Notes under the pieces: generated by a model
Seen by the model: only the letters and a program-made list of their open reading frames with translations
Databases searched by the model: none
What the model was told of the DNA's origin: nothing
Position numbers and translations under genes: made by a program
Assembly (NCBI RefSeq): GCF_910592395.1
Contig: NC_088319.1
Span: forward strand, 3,474,001-3,534,000
From: Lineus longissimus
Taxonomy: Eukaryota; Nemertea; Pilidiophora; Heteronemertea; Lineidae
Length of the DNA: 60,000 nucleotides
Reading direction: 5' to 3'
Shown here: one piece after another, positions 45,170 through 58,800 of the stretch
Position numbering within the stretch: the stretch's first letter is position 1
Layout of the letters: every line of letters starts with the position of its first letter

Positions 45170-45491
45170 TTTGTACACAAGAGCAATACTCGCCTTGAGA
45201 GGCGTTGTAAGGAACGAAATCGCCAAAGTCTTAGATCAGGATGTGCGATGTTTCTTGAGGTTCCTCGGTTCAAGTGCCAGACTCTTGGTGGTCGTTCCTT
45301 TGCGGTAGCTGTTCCAAAACTGTGGAACCAGCTGCCGCAAAAGCTCCGTAACATTGATTCCTTCCAGACTATCAAGTCCCTTCTAAAGGCCCATCTTTTT
45401 GCAGTAGCCTTTGCGGAAAAAAGCGCACCAGAATACCCACTCGCTGAGTAATTGGAGCGCTCTACAAATGCCAACATTGATTGATTGATTG
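45170..45491 (+). mobile_element. 3' end of a CR1/L2-like LINE, second copy
   Basis: Same truncated ORF2 end (PKLWNQLPQKLRN) and (TTGA)n tail as at 28560-28881, nearly base for base. Confidence 0.75.
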
Positions 45492-45685
45492 AAATCAGCG
45501 CCTCTAGTGTCAAGATTGCCTTCGAAATGGTCAAAAGGCTCGATCGAATGAAGTCTTTTTCACCAAATTTGCATATCTCTAAGTTTGTTTGAGTGAGGGA
45601 AACATGTGTTTAACCATATGCCTAGCAACAGTTCAAGATCAACAGTTCAATCTATTTTAGACGCTGAATAAGGAGGAAAACGATC

Positions 45686-45748
45686 ACAAAAAGTGGAGAA
45701 TAATTGGTCACATGGCACATCATGTGACCAAATATTCTCCATTTTTTC
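45686..45748. repeat. Hairpin, second copy
   Basis: Same stem as at 29067, with the distal part of one arm slightly altered (CCATTTTTTC for CCACTTTTTG). Confidence 0.7.
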
Positions 45749-46101
45749 TTTGTTACAACAACTCTAAGACGGATAATTTAGAACCGTTGATGTGATCATG
45801 TGTTGAATATATACTTTCATTGCTCAAGTATAGTTAGGTTTTTTATTCCTCCAAATAAGAGAGTTTTGTGTACATCAGTGTGCACGAGACGTACATTTTA
45901 CATATGCAAACATATAAAACAAATCAAGTTATATGAATATTAGAGTTTGCCTAATTAATGTACACACAAGTTTTATTCACTACTATAGATGACAAGTATA
46001 CACAACTGATGATTTTGAACACGATTTTTCTTGAATATGTAAATTGATATACTGAATGGGAAAACGTATTGGCTAACATACCAATTACTGCTATCTTAGT
46101 A

Positions 46102-46277
46102 CAGTGGAACTTTCCTTAGTGGACAGCTCTCTATCAAGGACAACCTCTCTATTATGGACACTAGTTTAAGTCTCAAATTGGTTGCTACAATTAAATTTGA
46201 CCTATCTAATCCGGACACCTCCCTATTTAGGACAGTATTTGTCAGTCCCAAAAGTGTCCTTAATTGAGATGTTCTAC
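46102..46277. mobile_element. Short pogo/Tigger-type MITE, second copy
   Basis: Starts CAGTGGAACTTTCC after TA; the right end is an inverted GTAGAACATCTC form. Diverged from the first copy by several substitutions. Confidence 0.6.
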
Positions 46278-46800
46278 CTCATTTGACAAATATTTACTCC
46301 ATGTACACATTTCGTATTTTGAATAATGCGTATTCCTCAACGAAACAAAAGGGGGAGAACAAACATGAAGCAGTATGTATGTGTGTGCAAATGGATTGCA
46401 TTCCTTTGAATACCGAAGGTGTTTTTGCGACGACCTCCTCATCATCTGCTGTAAGCTGCTCGAAGTCCTGGTACTACATTTTCAGTTGAAACCAATTGAA
46501 AGAAAGGAAGACATAATAAGCCATTTTCGTCCACTTCAAGACACAGAGTTCGATTTTTCGGCTTGAGCATGATTATATGTCATGCTTCTTAATGTCTATA
46601 CACCATGCTGATGAAGTAGGAACACGAACAATGTATACAGGTCTACATCCCATGAAAAATGTATCATCTGAGAGTTATCTGCTGGGGAAGCACTTTTGTT
46701 GACCTTTTGAATCAAGGTAACAGAAGGTTTTTTATCTATTTTCAGTGTGACCGACACAAACCGCTTTAAAGTGACCGCTTCACTTCTCCATGTTCTGGCT

Positions 46801-46851
46801 TCATGCTGATGGCTTCAATTCAGCATACGTCTGGTTGGCGGTCACATCAGG
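46801..46851 (-). CDS. IgR5 exon 14: terminal exon with YAEL
   Basis: PDVTANQTYAELKPSA and TGA, as IgR4. 51 nt. Confidence 0.82.
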   Translation of the reverse strand, partial: PDVTANQTYAELKPSA

Positions 46852-49800
46852 CTGTAAAGGAGGATAATAATCTAATGTCAAAATGACTCTAGAAACCCAT
46901 AGCTTCGCGTCAACTAGTTTGTCTGACATCTTGGTAGTTCAGAGAATCATGGAATTCAAAGATTTAAAACCCATTGGGCAAATAAAAGTGCAGCTGTGTC
47001 CTGCAATGGAAGTGCTAGAAGTAAGACAATTAAAGGACAAATACGGCAAAGATTTGCAGATAATAAATTGAAAAAAAATGTATAGGCAGAAATATTCAAA
47101 TTTGTATAGATTGTTATTTGAAAGAACATATTGCTAAGGCTCAGTGTTGAAGTGGCTGTCATTGTCTTACCGTGATGTCCAAGGCGGCATATTGATTTTC
47201 CATTTCATCATACGGATTTTCTTCTCCAGCTAAAAAGAGTCATGAAGGTGAGAATCTTATCTTTTTTTAAAAACTCTTTCTGAAGCATGATCGGGTATAC
47301 ACTAAAGCCTGCACCACACGGTGAAAATTTGCGTGATGCAAGTGACACGCGTGCATGTTGCGACAGGCAAATTCTCACTGTGTGGGGTCGTTTTTTGCTG
47401 CGTATCTTCCTCGCGTGTCGAGACGCAGCCGATCTAGCATGTTTGATATTTTCTCGACACGCGAGGAAGTTAATCACCGTGTGGGGGCTACCTGCAGCAA
47501 TGTTGCGCGAGTTCGACGAATCACAACAAGCAGATCGGTCACATGATTTATAGGTCAGTCACATGATACCAAAATGGCAGCGCCCGGGAACTGTCAAATC
47601 CTATGAGAAGTATTATGGACCAAGAAGACCAAATTGCCCTTATTCTCCTGCTGTTACTCCGTCGGAGGCGGCGGCGGAGGCGGCGCCGCGTGGACCGTAG
47701 TCTTTGGACAAGGCCATGGATTCAGAGAAGAGAGGATAAGGGGGCCTATGCAAATCTAATTGCTGAATTGCTGTCGACTCAATGGGAGCTGCCATTTTGG
47801 TATCATGTGACTGACCTATAAATCATGTGACCGATCTGCTTGTTGTGATTCGTCGAACTCGCGCAACATTGCTGCAGGTAGCCCCCACACGGTGATTAAC
47901 TTCCTCGCGTGTCGAGAAAATATCAAACATGCTAGATCGGCTGCGTCTCGACTCGCGAGGGAAGATACGCAGCAAAAAACGACCCCACACAGTGAGAATT
48001 TGCCTGTCGCAACATGCACGCGTGTCACTTGCATCACGCAAATTTTCACCGTGTGGTGCAGGCTTTAGGAAACGGCCATCCAAAACCGCCCGCCAAGTTC
48101 TGGAACCCGTAGGGAAGGAATCGATTTTTTTTCCTAATCAATTGCATAAGTATTACTTCCGCCTTCATACAACATTGCGACTCCGTGAACCACTGATGAT
48201 GCAACTTTTTAAATAAGCTCCAGTATCGCGTCAGGGACTTACATTAGTAAGCATTTGCAAAACGCTGAAAGCGTGTTGCGCACATTTAGTTATGCTTGCC
48301 ATGACCGCCCTCAATACAACAGCTCAGACTGACGTTTACACGCCTGATAGTGGTACTTGCCTGTGGGACCTCCAGGTTTCTTTCCTTCGCTGCTCTCACT
48401 CGTACTCTGCCTGGTCTCATTGATATCCTTCACCAATTTACGTATCAAGGCCTCCTGAGCCAAGGGCTTGATATGCATGATCGGGTATACACCGAGGAAA
48501 CGGCCATCCAAAACCGCCCGCCAAGTTCTCGAACCCGGGAAGGAATCGATTTTTTTTCTGAAACCTTGTTGCGCACATTTAGTTATGCTTGCCGTGACCG
48601 CCCTCAATACAACAACCCAGACTGACGTTTGCACGCCTGATAGTGGTACTTGCCTGTGGGACCTCCAGTTTTCTTTCCTTCGCTGCTCTCACTCGTACTC
48701 TGCCTGATATCATTGATATCCTTCACCAATTTACGTATCAAGGCCTCCTGAGCCAAGGGCTCAATTTTCATTTTTTCTATGTCCTCTCGCTGTAGTATGA
48801 GGAAGAATCGTGCATCGTTGAACCCGTTCTTAGCTAGGCATTCGTAAGTTGATTCTGTCACGTATTTTGATAGGAGCCACTGTTTGAAATCTTCGACTGA
48901 CATATCTGAAAGAATTCTCAAAGTTTGTAGCAATACTAAAAATGATAAAGAAATTCAGCTTTTAGATTTTATGAGAAATATGATACCGCGTTTGCGACTG
49001 GTGCAATAAATTAGTGCACACGGTTTCGCCTGTATTGTAACTTGACAATTCTGCTGTTAATTCTACGTTGAATTTCCTAAACTGTTGATGAGCCCGTCGT
49101 TATGTTTCGTGATACAACGGCAAGGGGGTGGGGGTAGTATGCTCACGACAAAATAAGATAATGATAAAAAAAAATTCATGACATTCACCGACCTTCGACT
49201 TTCCGACCAGCATCTTCGCCACTTGGCTTCTCGGTCAGATTTGTATCGTCGTAAATCACTTCTGAAACAATATTGACCAAAAGGCGTCTGTTTAAAATGC
49301 AATATATCGGAAATCCGGGGATCGCTCCGTTCAACTTGAGCTTGCACATGCTGCATTTTAAATAAAGTAAAACTCGGACGAAAGGAGTATACGTACATGT
49401 ACGTTAAGGCAGGTGTCTAGTACGTACAGTACCAGTACATGTATTTGGTTAAAAAAGGTAAATGCTTACCTTTAACAGAAACCTGTTTAGGACCATTCAC
49501 ATAAACCGGCCCAGGTTGAATATCGTCACCTAGTATGGGGAGGGGTAGAGGAAATGTTAGCATTGTACGCATGGCTATCACTACTTACTTGTACATTGCA
49601 CACCGCTAATGAACAAAATCAGCAAATCCACACTATGTGATGCTATTTTTAGGGTTGACCATGGACACTACTATTTTGAAGAGAACTTGAAATCCTAAAG
49701 CAATCAGAACGTCTTCAAAATTAAGTGAATGTCGGAGACTGTTCTCTGGGACAGGCGCCTCCCTTGACATTGGCATTCACTTCGTTTTTAAAGAGTTCTA

Positions 49801-52800
49801 ATTGCTTCGTCAGCAATTAAAGTTGCAGCCATAGAGGCGGCGCATTTGTCATCCCTCAGTCTTATCGACTGGTCAGAATGGTTTAAGGCAATCACAGCTA
49901 TCAAGAAAAAAGTACATTCATGTCAAAGCATATGTCAGCAGCCTTCAATAACATATACCAATCATTTATCTACATTTAATATAATCCCGCTACCTTTATA
50001 GTACCCAGCTTTATATATTCTTTATGAACTAAAATATTTACCTTCAAATGACCTGTTGACGACGTTCATGTAAACAGGGTCGTGAAAAACGGATTTAGGT
50101 TGGGGAGTGCCAGTTCTCACATCATCCGCTTTCGATCCCTCAGGTTTATTTCGACCTAAACAGAAGGCAATGAGGTTGAACCAGTCAAAGAAGTTTTGAG
50201 TTGAGCGTATTATCAGGGCTGACCTGATGATATGCAAAGATAAATTAACCAAACTATTTGTAAGTAAACAATGCCAACATATCACGCTAATTTCTTCGGT
50301 TTTTTCATCAGGTTGGTATCAAAATGCATTTATTTTCTTATATAAAACCTACCAGCGAGGCATGCCATGTTCCTCCTATGTAGAACGACAACCACGACCA
50401 TGACCACAGCTATAACTATGACGACGGCTACAACCACACCAGCTATCATGCCACCATCAGGACTACTTCCAGCAGGCACGGTAGTTGGTTGTCCAACATT
50501 ATCAGGAAGCACAGGACTTCTTCCAGCAGACACGGTCGTGCTTTGTCCAGCATTCTCAGGGAGCACAGGTCCAGAAGTATAAATAACATCATCCCCATCA
50601 TAGAAATCCAAATAGAAAACATAAGTCGTTGTCGCATGTGTCACATGAATTGTGTAGTTTGTTCTTGCAGGATCTTGGATAGGGACGAAAGACCTGTTAC
50701 ATCCTGTCGTGTTTGGCGCCTGCCCTGGCAAGCAGAACTTGAACTCAAACTTGGTGTATGGCTCCTTCAGAGACGCCGAGAACACCACGGTCACCAATTT
50801 TTCTTTCCGAATGAGCGTATATGTGGGGATACTCGGAAGAGCTGAAAAGAACACATGCAGCGTTTAAGAAGAATACATAAGACAATTTACAGTTTGTTAA
50901 GGTCAAATAACGGAAGGAGGAAAGTGATATTGACTTTCGTTATGGTACATATTTGCGGCATTTCACCTTGATTGCAGTATTTGACTGCTTCAAAGCATGG
51001 TTTGTTCATTTGATTCTGCTGTGATTGTAATCTTGAGAAAGACAACTGCAAGAGTAAGCCAGCCCTAATGATAGTTGACAAAAGAAGTTGTCGCCTAGCA
51101 GCCTACCAAAAGCGTCTGGTGAGATAAATTGCGTGGCTTTTGCAGTTATACCAAATCAGTAGATGTTGTTCATTAGACTAAGTACCGTTGATCAAAATCC
51201 AGTTGGTTTTCAGGGGATTTCCCGTTGCTGCTAGTGGCTGTGACCCACCCCAAATGGCACCCTCATAAAATCACCAAAGACAAAATGAAATATATCTTTG
51301 CACATGGAAGTTAAGACCGTGGCCTCAATGCAAATAGTGTATACATGTATTTTGAACAGGTCATATCCATTCATATTCATGGAATCGACAAATGTGTGAA
51401 GAACTATTCCTTTGAGGATGGCTAACGGACCCGTCTCCAATGTGTTGTGCCACCTGAGATTAGAGTAGGGAGATGATTGGGAGAAAACAACTTGCCTGGC
51501 CGAAGTAGCTCAAAGACAAAGTATGAAACTCCAGCTGTGTTAGTCACTTTGACGATGTAGTTCCCATAGTCTTGAGTCCCTACAGATCCCTTGCTCAGTG
51601 TGTATGTCCCATTTTCGTCCGCGGGGATGAAGTTTTCCCCAGATGCCATCTTGTGATTTGGGTGATACCACGTAACATCAGTTGGTCGAGGGTTGGCGAT
51701 GACGTGGAGTGTAAACCTGACTGGTCGTGATGGTTTGCTTTCAACGGTGAAGAGTCTCGGCAGACTGGGATCCCATTTTGCTTTGTCTGCAGGCGTATGA
51801 AACGGGAAAGTGAGAACAACTGGGGGATCTTACACGTAAACATGAAACATGCTGAAGAACGTCAGCCATTTAGGATACAGCTGATTTGTGCTATCGTTAC
51901 ACAAGGCGTTAAACTAAGGGATGCATTATAAATGTATTGGAAAAGGTGGGGGCGTCGGTTTAAATGATGAAAAAGCAGCAGTCGAGGTGTAGGACCCAGA
52001 AGCCCAAGGCCGGACCCTACAAACCCCGCAAGTTAGGGTTGCTTGGGGCAAAAAAGACAACAGTAAAAGATCGTCCGAGTTTTCACGACCTGCAGACAAG
52101 TAAGTTATGCTGTGGCTTGGTCCATAGAGCAAGCATTGCTCCTTTGTCAAACACGGTATATACAAAATCAAAATAGCGTTAAATATCATGTTGATTAATT
52201 GGACAAAGAGGATGCTTACTTGTTAATTGACTGACAAGCTATTGGACTACAGGAAAAAGCATATACAATGATGGCTTGAAGTATCTAAAATATTTTAGGC
52301 AAATTCTTAATACTCACAAAAAACATTAATCTTCGCAGATGCATCGGCTATGCCCCCTGGCGAATAGTTAACCACTCGACAATGATAGTCCCCAGCCTCC
52401 GTGTATTGTATAGATAGTATTCTGTATTCTCTTGAAGTCAAATCAGGTATCTGTGTCCTTTTATAATACCATATGTAGGTGTACACTGTCGGGTTACCCC
52501 CGCTTGCTTCACATGTCAATATGACAGAACCACCTTCTCTCACTGTAGTCGGGGCTGATGATAATCTAGCAGTTGCTGGGTCTGAAAATAATATCACAAT
52601 ACAACGAAATAATTAATGCTGATTTTGAGCAATGTAGGGTTAAAAAAAGGGTAGCATTTTTTGTTTAGCCTACTGTTACATTATAGCATGGGATTGACAG
52701 TGTGTCATGAAAACCTGGATTCACTTATTAAAAAGGACCAAACAGCAAGGTGAGGTAGATCCGGACTGCATATAAATATACAACTTACATATTACACTGT

Positions 52801-55800
52801 ATGTCTTTATGCCTGAAGCCATATCCAAGGCGGGATACCCAGTAACCTTCGCCACACAGTAGTACTCAGCCTGGTTGTCTTCTTTGACCATCACCCTGTC
52901 TTGACCTTGGGTGACCTCTACTGGTGTTCCGCCTGACCTCTTGAAGTAGAGCTTCACGTTCGGGGTGGGGTTGCCGCCAGAGACTGTGCAGGTGAACTTG
53001 TCCTTCTCTCCAACATGGGACGAGGTCTTTCCCGATGACACGACCACGGAATCAGCCTTGTCTGAAACGATGATGCTGCAGGTATTTTATATAATGATCG
53101 AAGAGGCAATAAGCTATCAATTCTGTGGTTTCACATTGTTTCAACAGTAATGTCGTCATAGGTTCTATTGCCATAATACCTTGTCCCTTCTTGCCATATG
53201 ACAAAGGTGTTGATTTAATAAATCAACTTAAGCTTTTGCATCGTCAGTGTAGTATGATTCACATGTATTTCAACAAAGACTTTCATAACGTATGGTACAA
53301 ATATAGTCCTGGTATAATTGCAGCAGGGCTATGATTATAATTTTACTACCCTGCCTTAAGTTTTCTCATTGTAATTTTATTTTGGTCTACGTGAAATCTT
53401 CACTGAATTTCTTTTGAACTTCCTGGTCTTTTAATTGTTTGCATCGCCACATTACACGATGGCTAATGCTATCTGTTTACCACAGAAAAAAGTGTTTACC
53501 TGGAGAGGAAATGACGACACAAAAGAAGCATACAAAATATTAGTTCATTGTGATCGAGGGCGTAAGGCCCGCATTCATAATTTTTATCCATTTGTACCCC
53601 TCAAACTCTGCAATGTGATGGCCTTAATTGTTTCTATTGTGTTGGTAAACCAAACCAAGGTAAACCAATACTTTTACCAACTTACCGTGCATTAGACATA
53701 ATAAAATTCACCAACGAAGAGCAATGAATAAAAATCAGTTTGAGCATAAACGTCACGATTATATCTTTTCACATTTATAAACTGGGCTACATAAACATGT
53801 ATATGCATTTCGGAGTTTCAACCAGGAAGTCCGAAGTACATCTTATTTCTCGTGTCAACACTGTCTCTCACATTAGGTCTTTATGTGTAAAATGTCACGT
53901 AGAGGAGTCGTAAAGGTTTTCTCTTATTCGAATGGGAAAATATAACACTAAGTAAAAATGGTGAGAAAAACATAACTTACAATAAACGACTAATGTCTTG
54001 TCACTGCTTGAAGCAGACCCGACATCATTTCTCGCCACGCATTTGTAAACACCAGCACTATCCTTCGTCACTTGGAAGTCGTAACTCAATGATGTTGTAA
54101 CCTTTGTACCATCTTTATACCAGTCGTAGGTATCTCCAGGAGGGGAGGCCACACACTTCAAGTTGAGCTGTGCTCCAGCAATGACTGGTCCAGATGGGAA
54201 ACCGGTGATCCGTGGCGTGCCTGGGGGCGCTGAAAAAAAATTCATTTGATTTTAAGAGGGTGGTTTGGAATACCAATGCCCTTCTCGTATCTTGACTTAG
54301 ACTGGCAAATCGTGGTCAATTTTGTTTGCCTCTGTCTTTCACTTAATCGTGGTATTTTACTTGGCTTCTATATTTTTCACGATGCACTGGCAGCACGACT
54401 CAATGATGCTCTGGCTATTGTAGTATGGGCTCCCAATGAAGTAACAAACAAAATGTATATACACATAGCTGGTCATAGTATTTGTAGCTATTTGTAGCTA
54501 CCTGAAATACGTACTGAAAATTACGAAACAGTCTTCAGTGTAGATAAACCAGTCATCGATGTAGATGAATATTTTAGTTGCAAGCCCTCCGTTCTTTTAT
54601 ACAGGCGAAAGTTAATTTGTAACAAAAAGGGCGAAGAAACGCGTTACCTTGCACCACTGGCTTGACTGGGTTACTGTTGCAGCTTAGACCAACATCCTTA
54701 CAAATCCAGTAAGCAAAATCAGAAGGCTGAGCATTGGTGACTTGTAGATTAAATGTCTTTGTCGGTGATGAGATGTGTGGTGGACTGCAGCTGCTCCAAC
54801 TGTAGCGTGGGTTACTTGGAGCATGGCATCCCTTGCTATTTGCTACTGCTACATCTTCAGCTGGAGATGAAGCATCAGCCCTCTTTAACCACTTCACAGT
54901 CAACCCACTTGGATTGGGTATGTCACAGTTGAGGGTGAATGTACTTCCGATGGCAGGTTTGGGTGGAGAAACACTCACAATATACAATGAACCTGGAAGT
55001 GAAAGAAATGGCAACAGAGAGAAAGTAAGAACTGACATTTTAATTTGACATATTGGGTCTAGTCTCCGTATGTAAGAAGTATGAAATTCATTCAACAAAA
55101 TTAGTGAAGAAACGACATCAGTGTAATGGAGGAATCACAAGAGTCTCTAGTCGGAGAACAATCACTCGATATTGGCTACCTTTTCATTCGAGGCATCGTT
55201 ATGAAGAAAAACAATTTTAAACACACAGCGAAATTCCTGTAAAATATATGGCCGGGTCTATTTGGCAAGCCGCTCGCCGAACAGGCATCTTTTTTTGTCC
55301 TGTTTGGAGAGCCGCTTGCCAAACAGCACTAAAAATACTACCCTCTTTGGCGAGCCGGAGAGGTTACAACATGTTGGCCAATCTGAGAGCAGTGACGTCA
55401 TATTCGAATTTATATGCGCATATTTAACAATGGCCGACTTCCCGCTCTCGATTCAATTTCTGTTACTAAACTCGGGTTTTGGTCAATAATCCATGAAGAA
55501 GCATGTACATGTACATGACTGTATGGATTTACAAAAAAAGTCATAAACGTGTTAAATGCATTAGTGTGCATTTCTAAAGTCGTTTCACTGTAACTCCAGT
55601 GTTGCTGACCGTGTTGCCACGAATAATAATGAGCTCCTGGATGGTTGAATATGCATGAGTTCGGCTCTCCATCTAGGGCAGAAAAAGGCGCTGTTTGGTC
55701 AGCCGGGCTTGCCAAATAGTCACTTCCAAAATATACTCTAGTCTCGGCTTTTTATGGTGGGTTTGCAATATGCAGGCCATTCCCCTTCACAAACTACGTA

Positions 55801-58800
55801 GAGCATGGTTACTCACCGCTTTTGTGATAAAATGGCCAATCAGATGGCGGAGTAATGCCGAAGTGTGCTGTGGTCGATTTCGCGGTTATGCTAAACACTC
55901 AGGCAGTTTGTTGAATCGCTCCTATGAAATAGATCTGACCTATGAGCAGTTCCGAAGTTCCAGTGTCAATGGTATTTCCAAAATTGGGTCCGGGGTGGTT
56001 TTTTGAATTGTTTGTTATGGAAACGAGTGACTTTTAATAAATCAGTTGGTAATTGGTTTATTTTAATCACACAAAATTTAGGGATGGTTCAACATTTTCA
56101 ACATTAACACACGAGTACAAAGATTACACTAGGAAAATGTTGAGTTAGAAATCCACATTTTTCAGAGTACCTGTTTCTTCAGGAGGGAGGGGGTCAGAGA
56201 AAAGATTAATCTCTGTACACTTGTGAAAATGTTGAACCATCCGTTACCGTTTTCCATACTTGCAACACCGTGTATTGTGAGGCTATGTCTGATTGAACTT
56301 CCCCAGGCATTATGCCTACGCCTAGGCCCTATGTTGTATAATCGGGGACGTTATAAACTGGGCCAAGTGTCCGTACTGTACGTGCTGCCATTCGTGCGAA
56401 ATCGCAATGGATGAACCCATCCCAATAAGAAGACGAAGCTACTCCGTTTCGGAAAAGATCAGGTACCTGCGACAACTTGAAACTGCCGTTATGAATGGAA
56501 ATGTGGCTAACATGACAGAATTTGCTAATCACTATCACATATCCATCCACACCTTTAGTAAGTGGGACTTAGCAAGTTTAGAACGAATGGAGCAAGAACA
56601 TCAGGGTGAAAGCAGAAGAGTGAAGCCAAAGAATACGGGTGCCTGGCCAGAAGTCGAGGAGCAGCTGCACGAATGGTTCCGGCAGCAACAGGAGCTACGC
56701 TCCCCGTCGCCGTACAGGACCTGAAGGAAAAAGGTTTAGACATTTTCCAAGCTTGGTGGAGAAACCTCGCTGATGCACGGCGAGATGAAATTATTGGCAC
56801 TAGACCCACACTCCACGATTTCCGTGCGTCAGATGGATGGGTGGACGGTTTCATGGAGAGGAAACATGTTTCATTACGCAAAGTTAATAAAAACTCAACT
56901 ACCCTGCCTCAAGACGCCGCAAATCGAGTGGAGGAATTTAGGAACGATGTCACCGGGAATATAGAACATTTCGAGATCGCCATGATGTTCATATTCAATA
57001 TGGATGAAACCTTCATGCTATTAGACTTTCGTCCTATCACACTTGTAATGAAACGGGGTCATCTTCAGTAGACGTCCGGACGTCAAGATCCAATGTGAAA
57101 CTTGGCTGTACTGTTACTCTCTGTGTCACAGCCGACGGCAACATGACGACAGCCCACATCACGTTTCCCCGTCGTGGATTTGTTCGTCAGCTAGCCCTCC
57201 TGGAAGGACGCCAAGATCTACCACCTAACGTCATCGTGACCTCCTCTGCGACTGGATGGGTGAGGGAGGAGACCTTAGGACACTGGATGGAGAATGTCTT
57301 CGAGCCCTACCTGGAGAGGCATGGAGTAGAACAGTTCCTTCTAATGGTTGACCGTTACCGAGTACATCAAACGGAAGACTTCGGTATGAGAGTCACATAA
57401 TTAGGAGGACTTTTAAATTTCATACCTGCAGGATGTACATCTCTGGTGCAACCTCTAGACGTATCGGTAATGAAATCCTTTAAACCTCACGCCAGAAAAG
57501 AGTGGACATTGTGGAAAAAGCGCAATACGAATGTGGAAGGACAGTGTGACCGAATCCAGCTGAATGACGTTGTCAACATTGTGAGCAATGCCTATGGTGC
57601 CGTGAGTCCCCAGGTTATCGAAAATGGATTCGAGGCAGCTTTACGCCAAGGCCAGGTCGAGGCTGCACCACTTCCACAACTTGACGAAGAACATGCAGAT
57701 GGAATTGAGTTCATGGCCATGCTAGATGATGAAGTGGATCAGGCCCAGTGCTCTGCAGGATGCGAAAGAACACGGACTGTGTCTTTGTACTGTCTGTGTC
57801 AACATTAGTTGTCCACCATAAATCACCTTCGTGGCACTTATTTACCCAACAAATCTCTAAAAACTTCCCCAAAATAATCTCTGATTTTTAAACCTGCATT
57901 CAGTGGTATTTCAACAGAACTACCATGTTTTGCTGCAATGAAATGCAGAAAAATACTACTGAATGCAGGTTTCCCAAATCTGAATTTGATTTTGTGGAAG
58001 TTTTTAGATAAGTAATTGATGGGTAAATAAGCGCCATGAGGCCGATTTATGGTGGGCAACTAATTTTGACCCAGACAGAAGCCTGAATATCTAAGCAGAT
58101 CCATGACGTCGACTTACGTCATGACGTCAGTCACATTGGCAAGAGGAAAAACCATTGTTGTTTTCGGCCGTTATACAACATTTCGTCGCTGCATGTGCTT
58201 ACTGTGTACATTACCGAGTGACGTACTGCACATCTTAGCAATCTATGGGTAATACGGTTCACGTAGCGGTTGGCTTTTGTCCTTAGCGACGTTTGACGTG
58301 TTTAGAAAAAGATGGCCTGTGTTGAAACGTGTAAACAGGTTCCCCAATCATCCCCCTGGATCTATCTATCTATCTATCTCATTTCTTGTTTACCTCTATG
58401 TGAAAAGTTCAATTCTGAATTGAGACTGTAGTCATTTCTTATGTTTAGAGAAAAATGCACCAAACGTTGCAATTTTAAAGAAAATTCAGACACCCAGGCA
58501 GTTTATGGTTCATACTCAGAATGTAAAATTCGCGCATTTCTTTTGCGACACCCTGCATTATAGCATTAATTTTATTTATCGTAATAGCAGTGTGAAGTAA
58601 AACTTTCAATATTACAAACTGTATCAATTTCGGTCATACATTGAACATTAAAAGATTGGATGTAATGAACCATAACTTTCCCTGTGGCTCAATCAATTTC
58701 ACAAGGACCGCGTCCCATGCTAGCAGTCACACGATCCAAATGTGAATGACAGACGTTCAGCCATTCATATGGTGGAGGCGGTCTCACATCACATTACTGG

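Larger units (their letters stand above)
43589..46800. other. Intergenic region between IgR5 3' end and GPCR-B 5' end
   Basis: Near-copy of 26956-30204. It carries the same LINE fragment, hairpin and MITE with small indels. Apparent ORFs of the first block are not all kept here, which argues against a host gene. Confidence 0.55.

Noticed and set aside
47603-47821. Arg-rich small host gene
   Set aside because: Lies inside a Harbinger element and resembles that transposase N-terminus.
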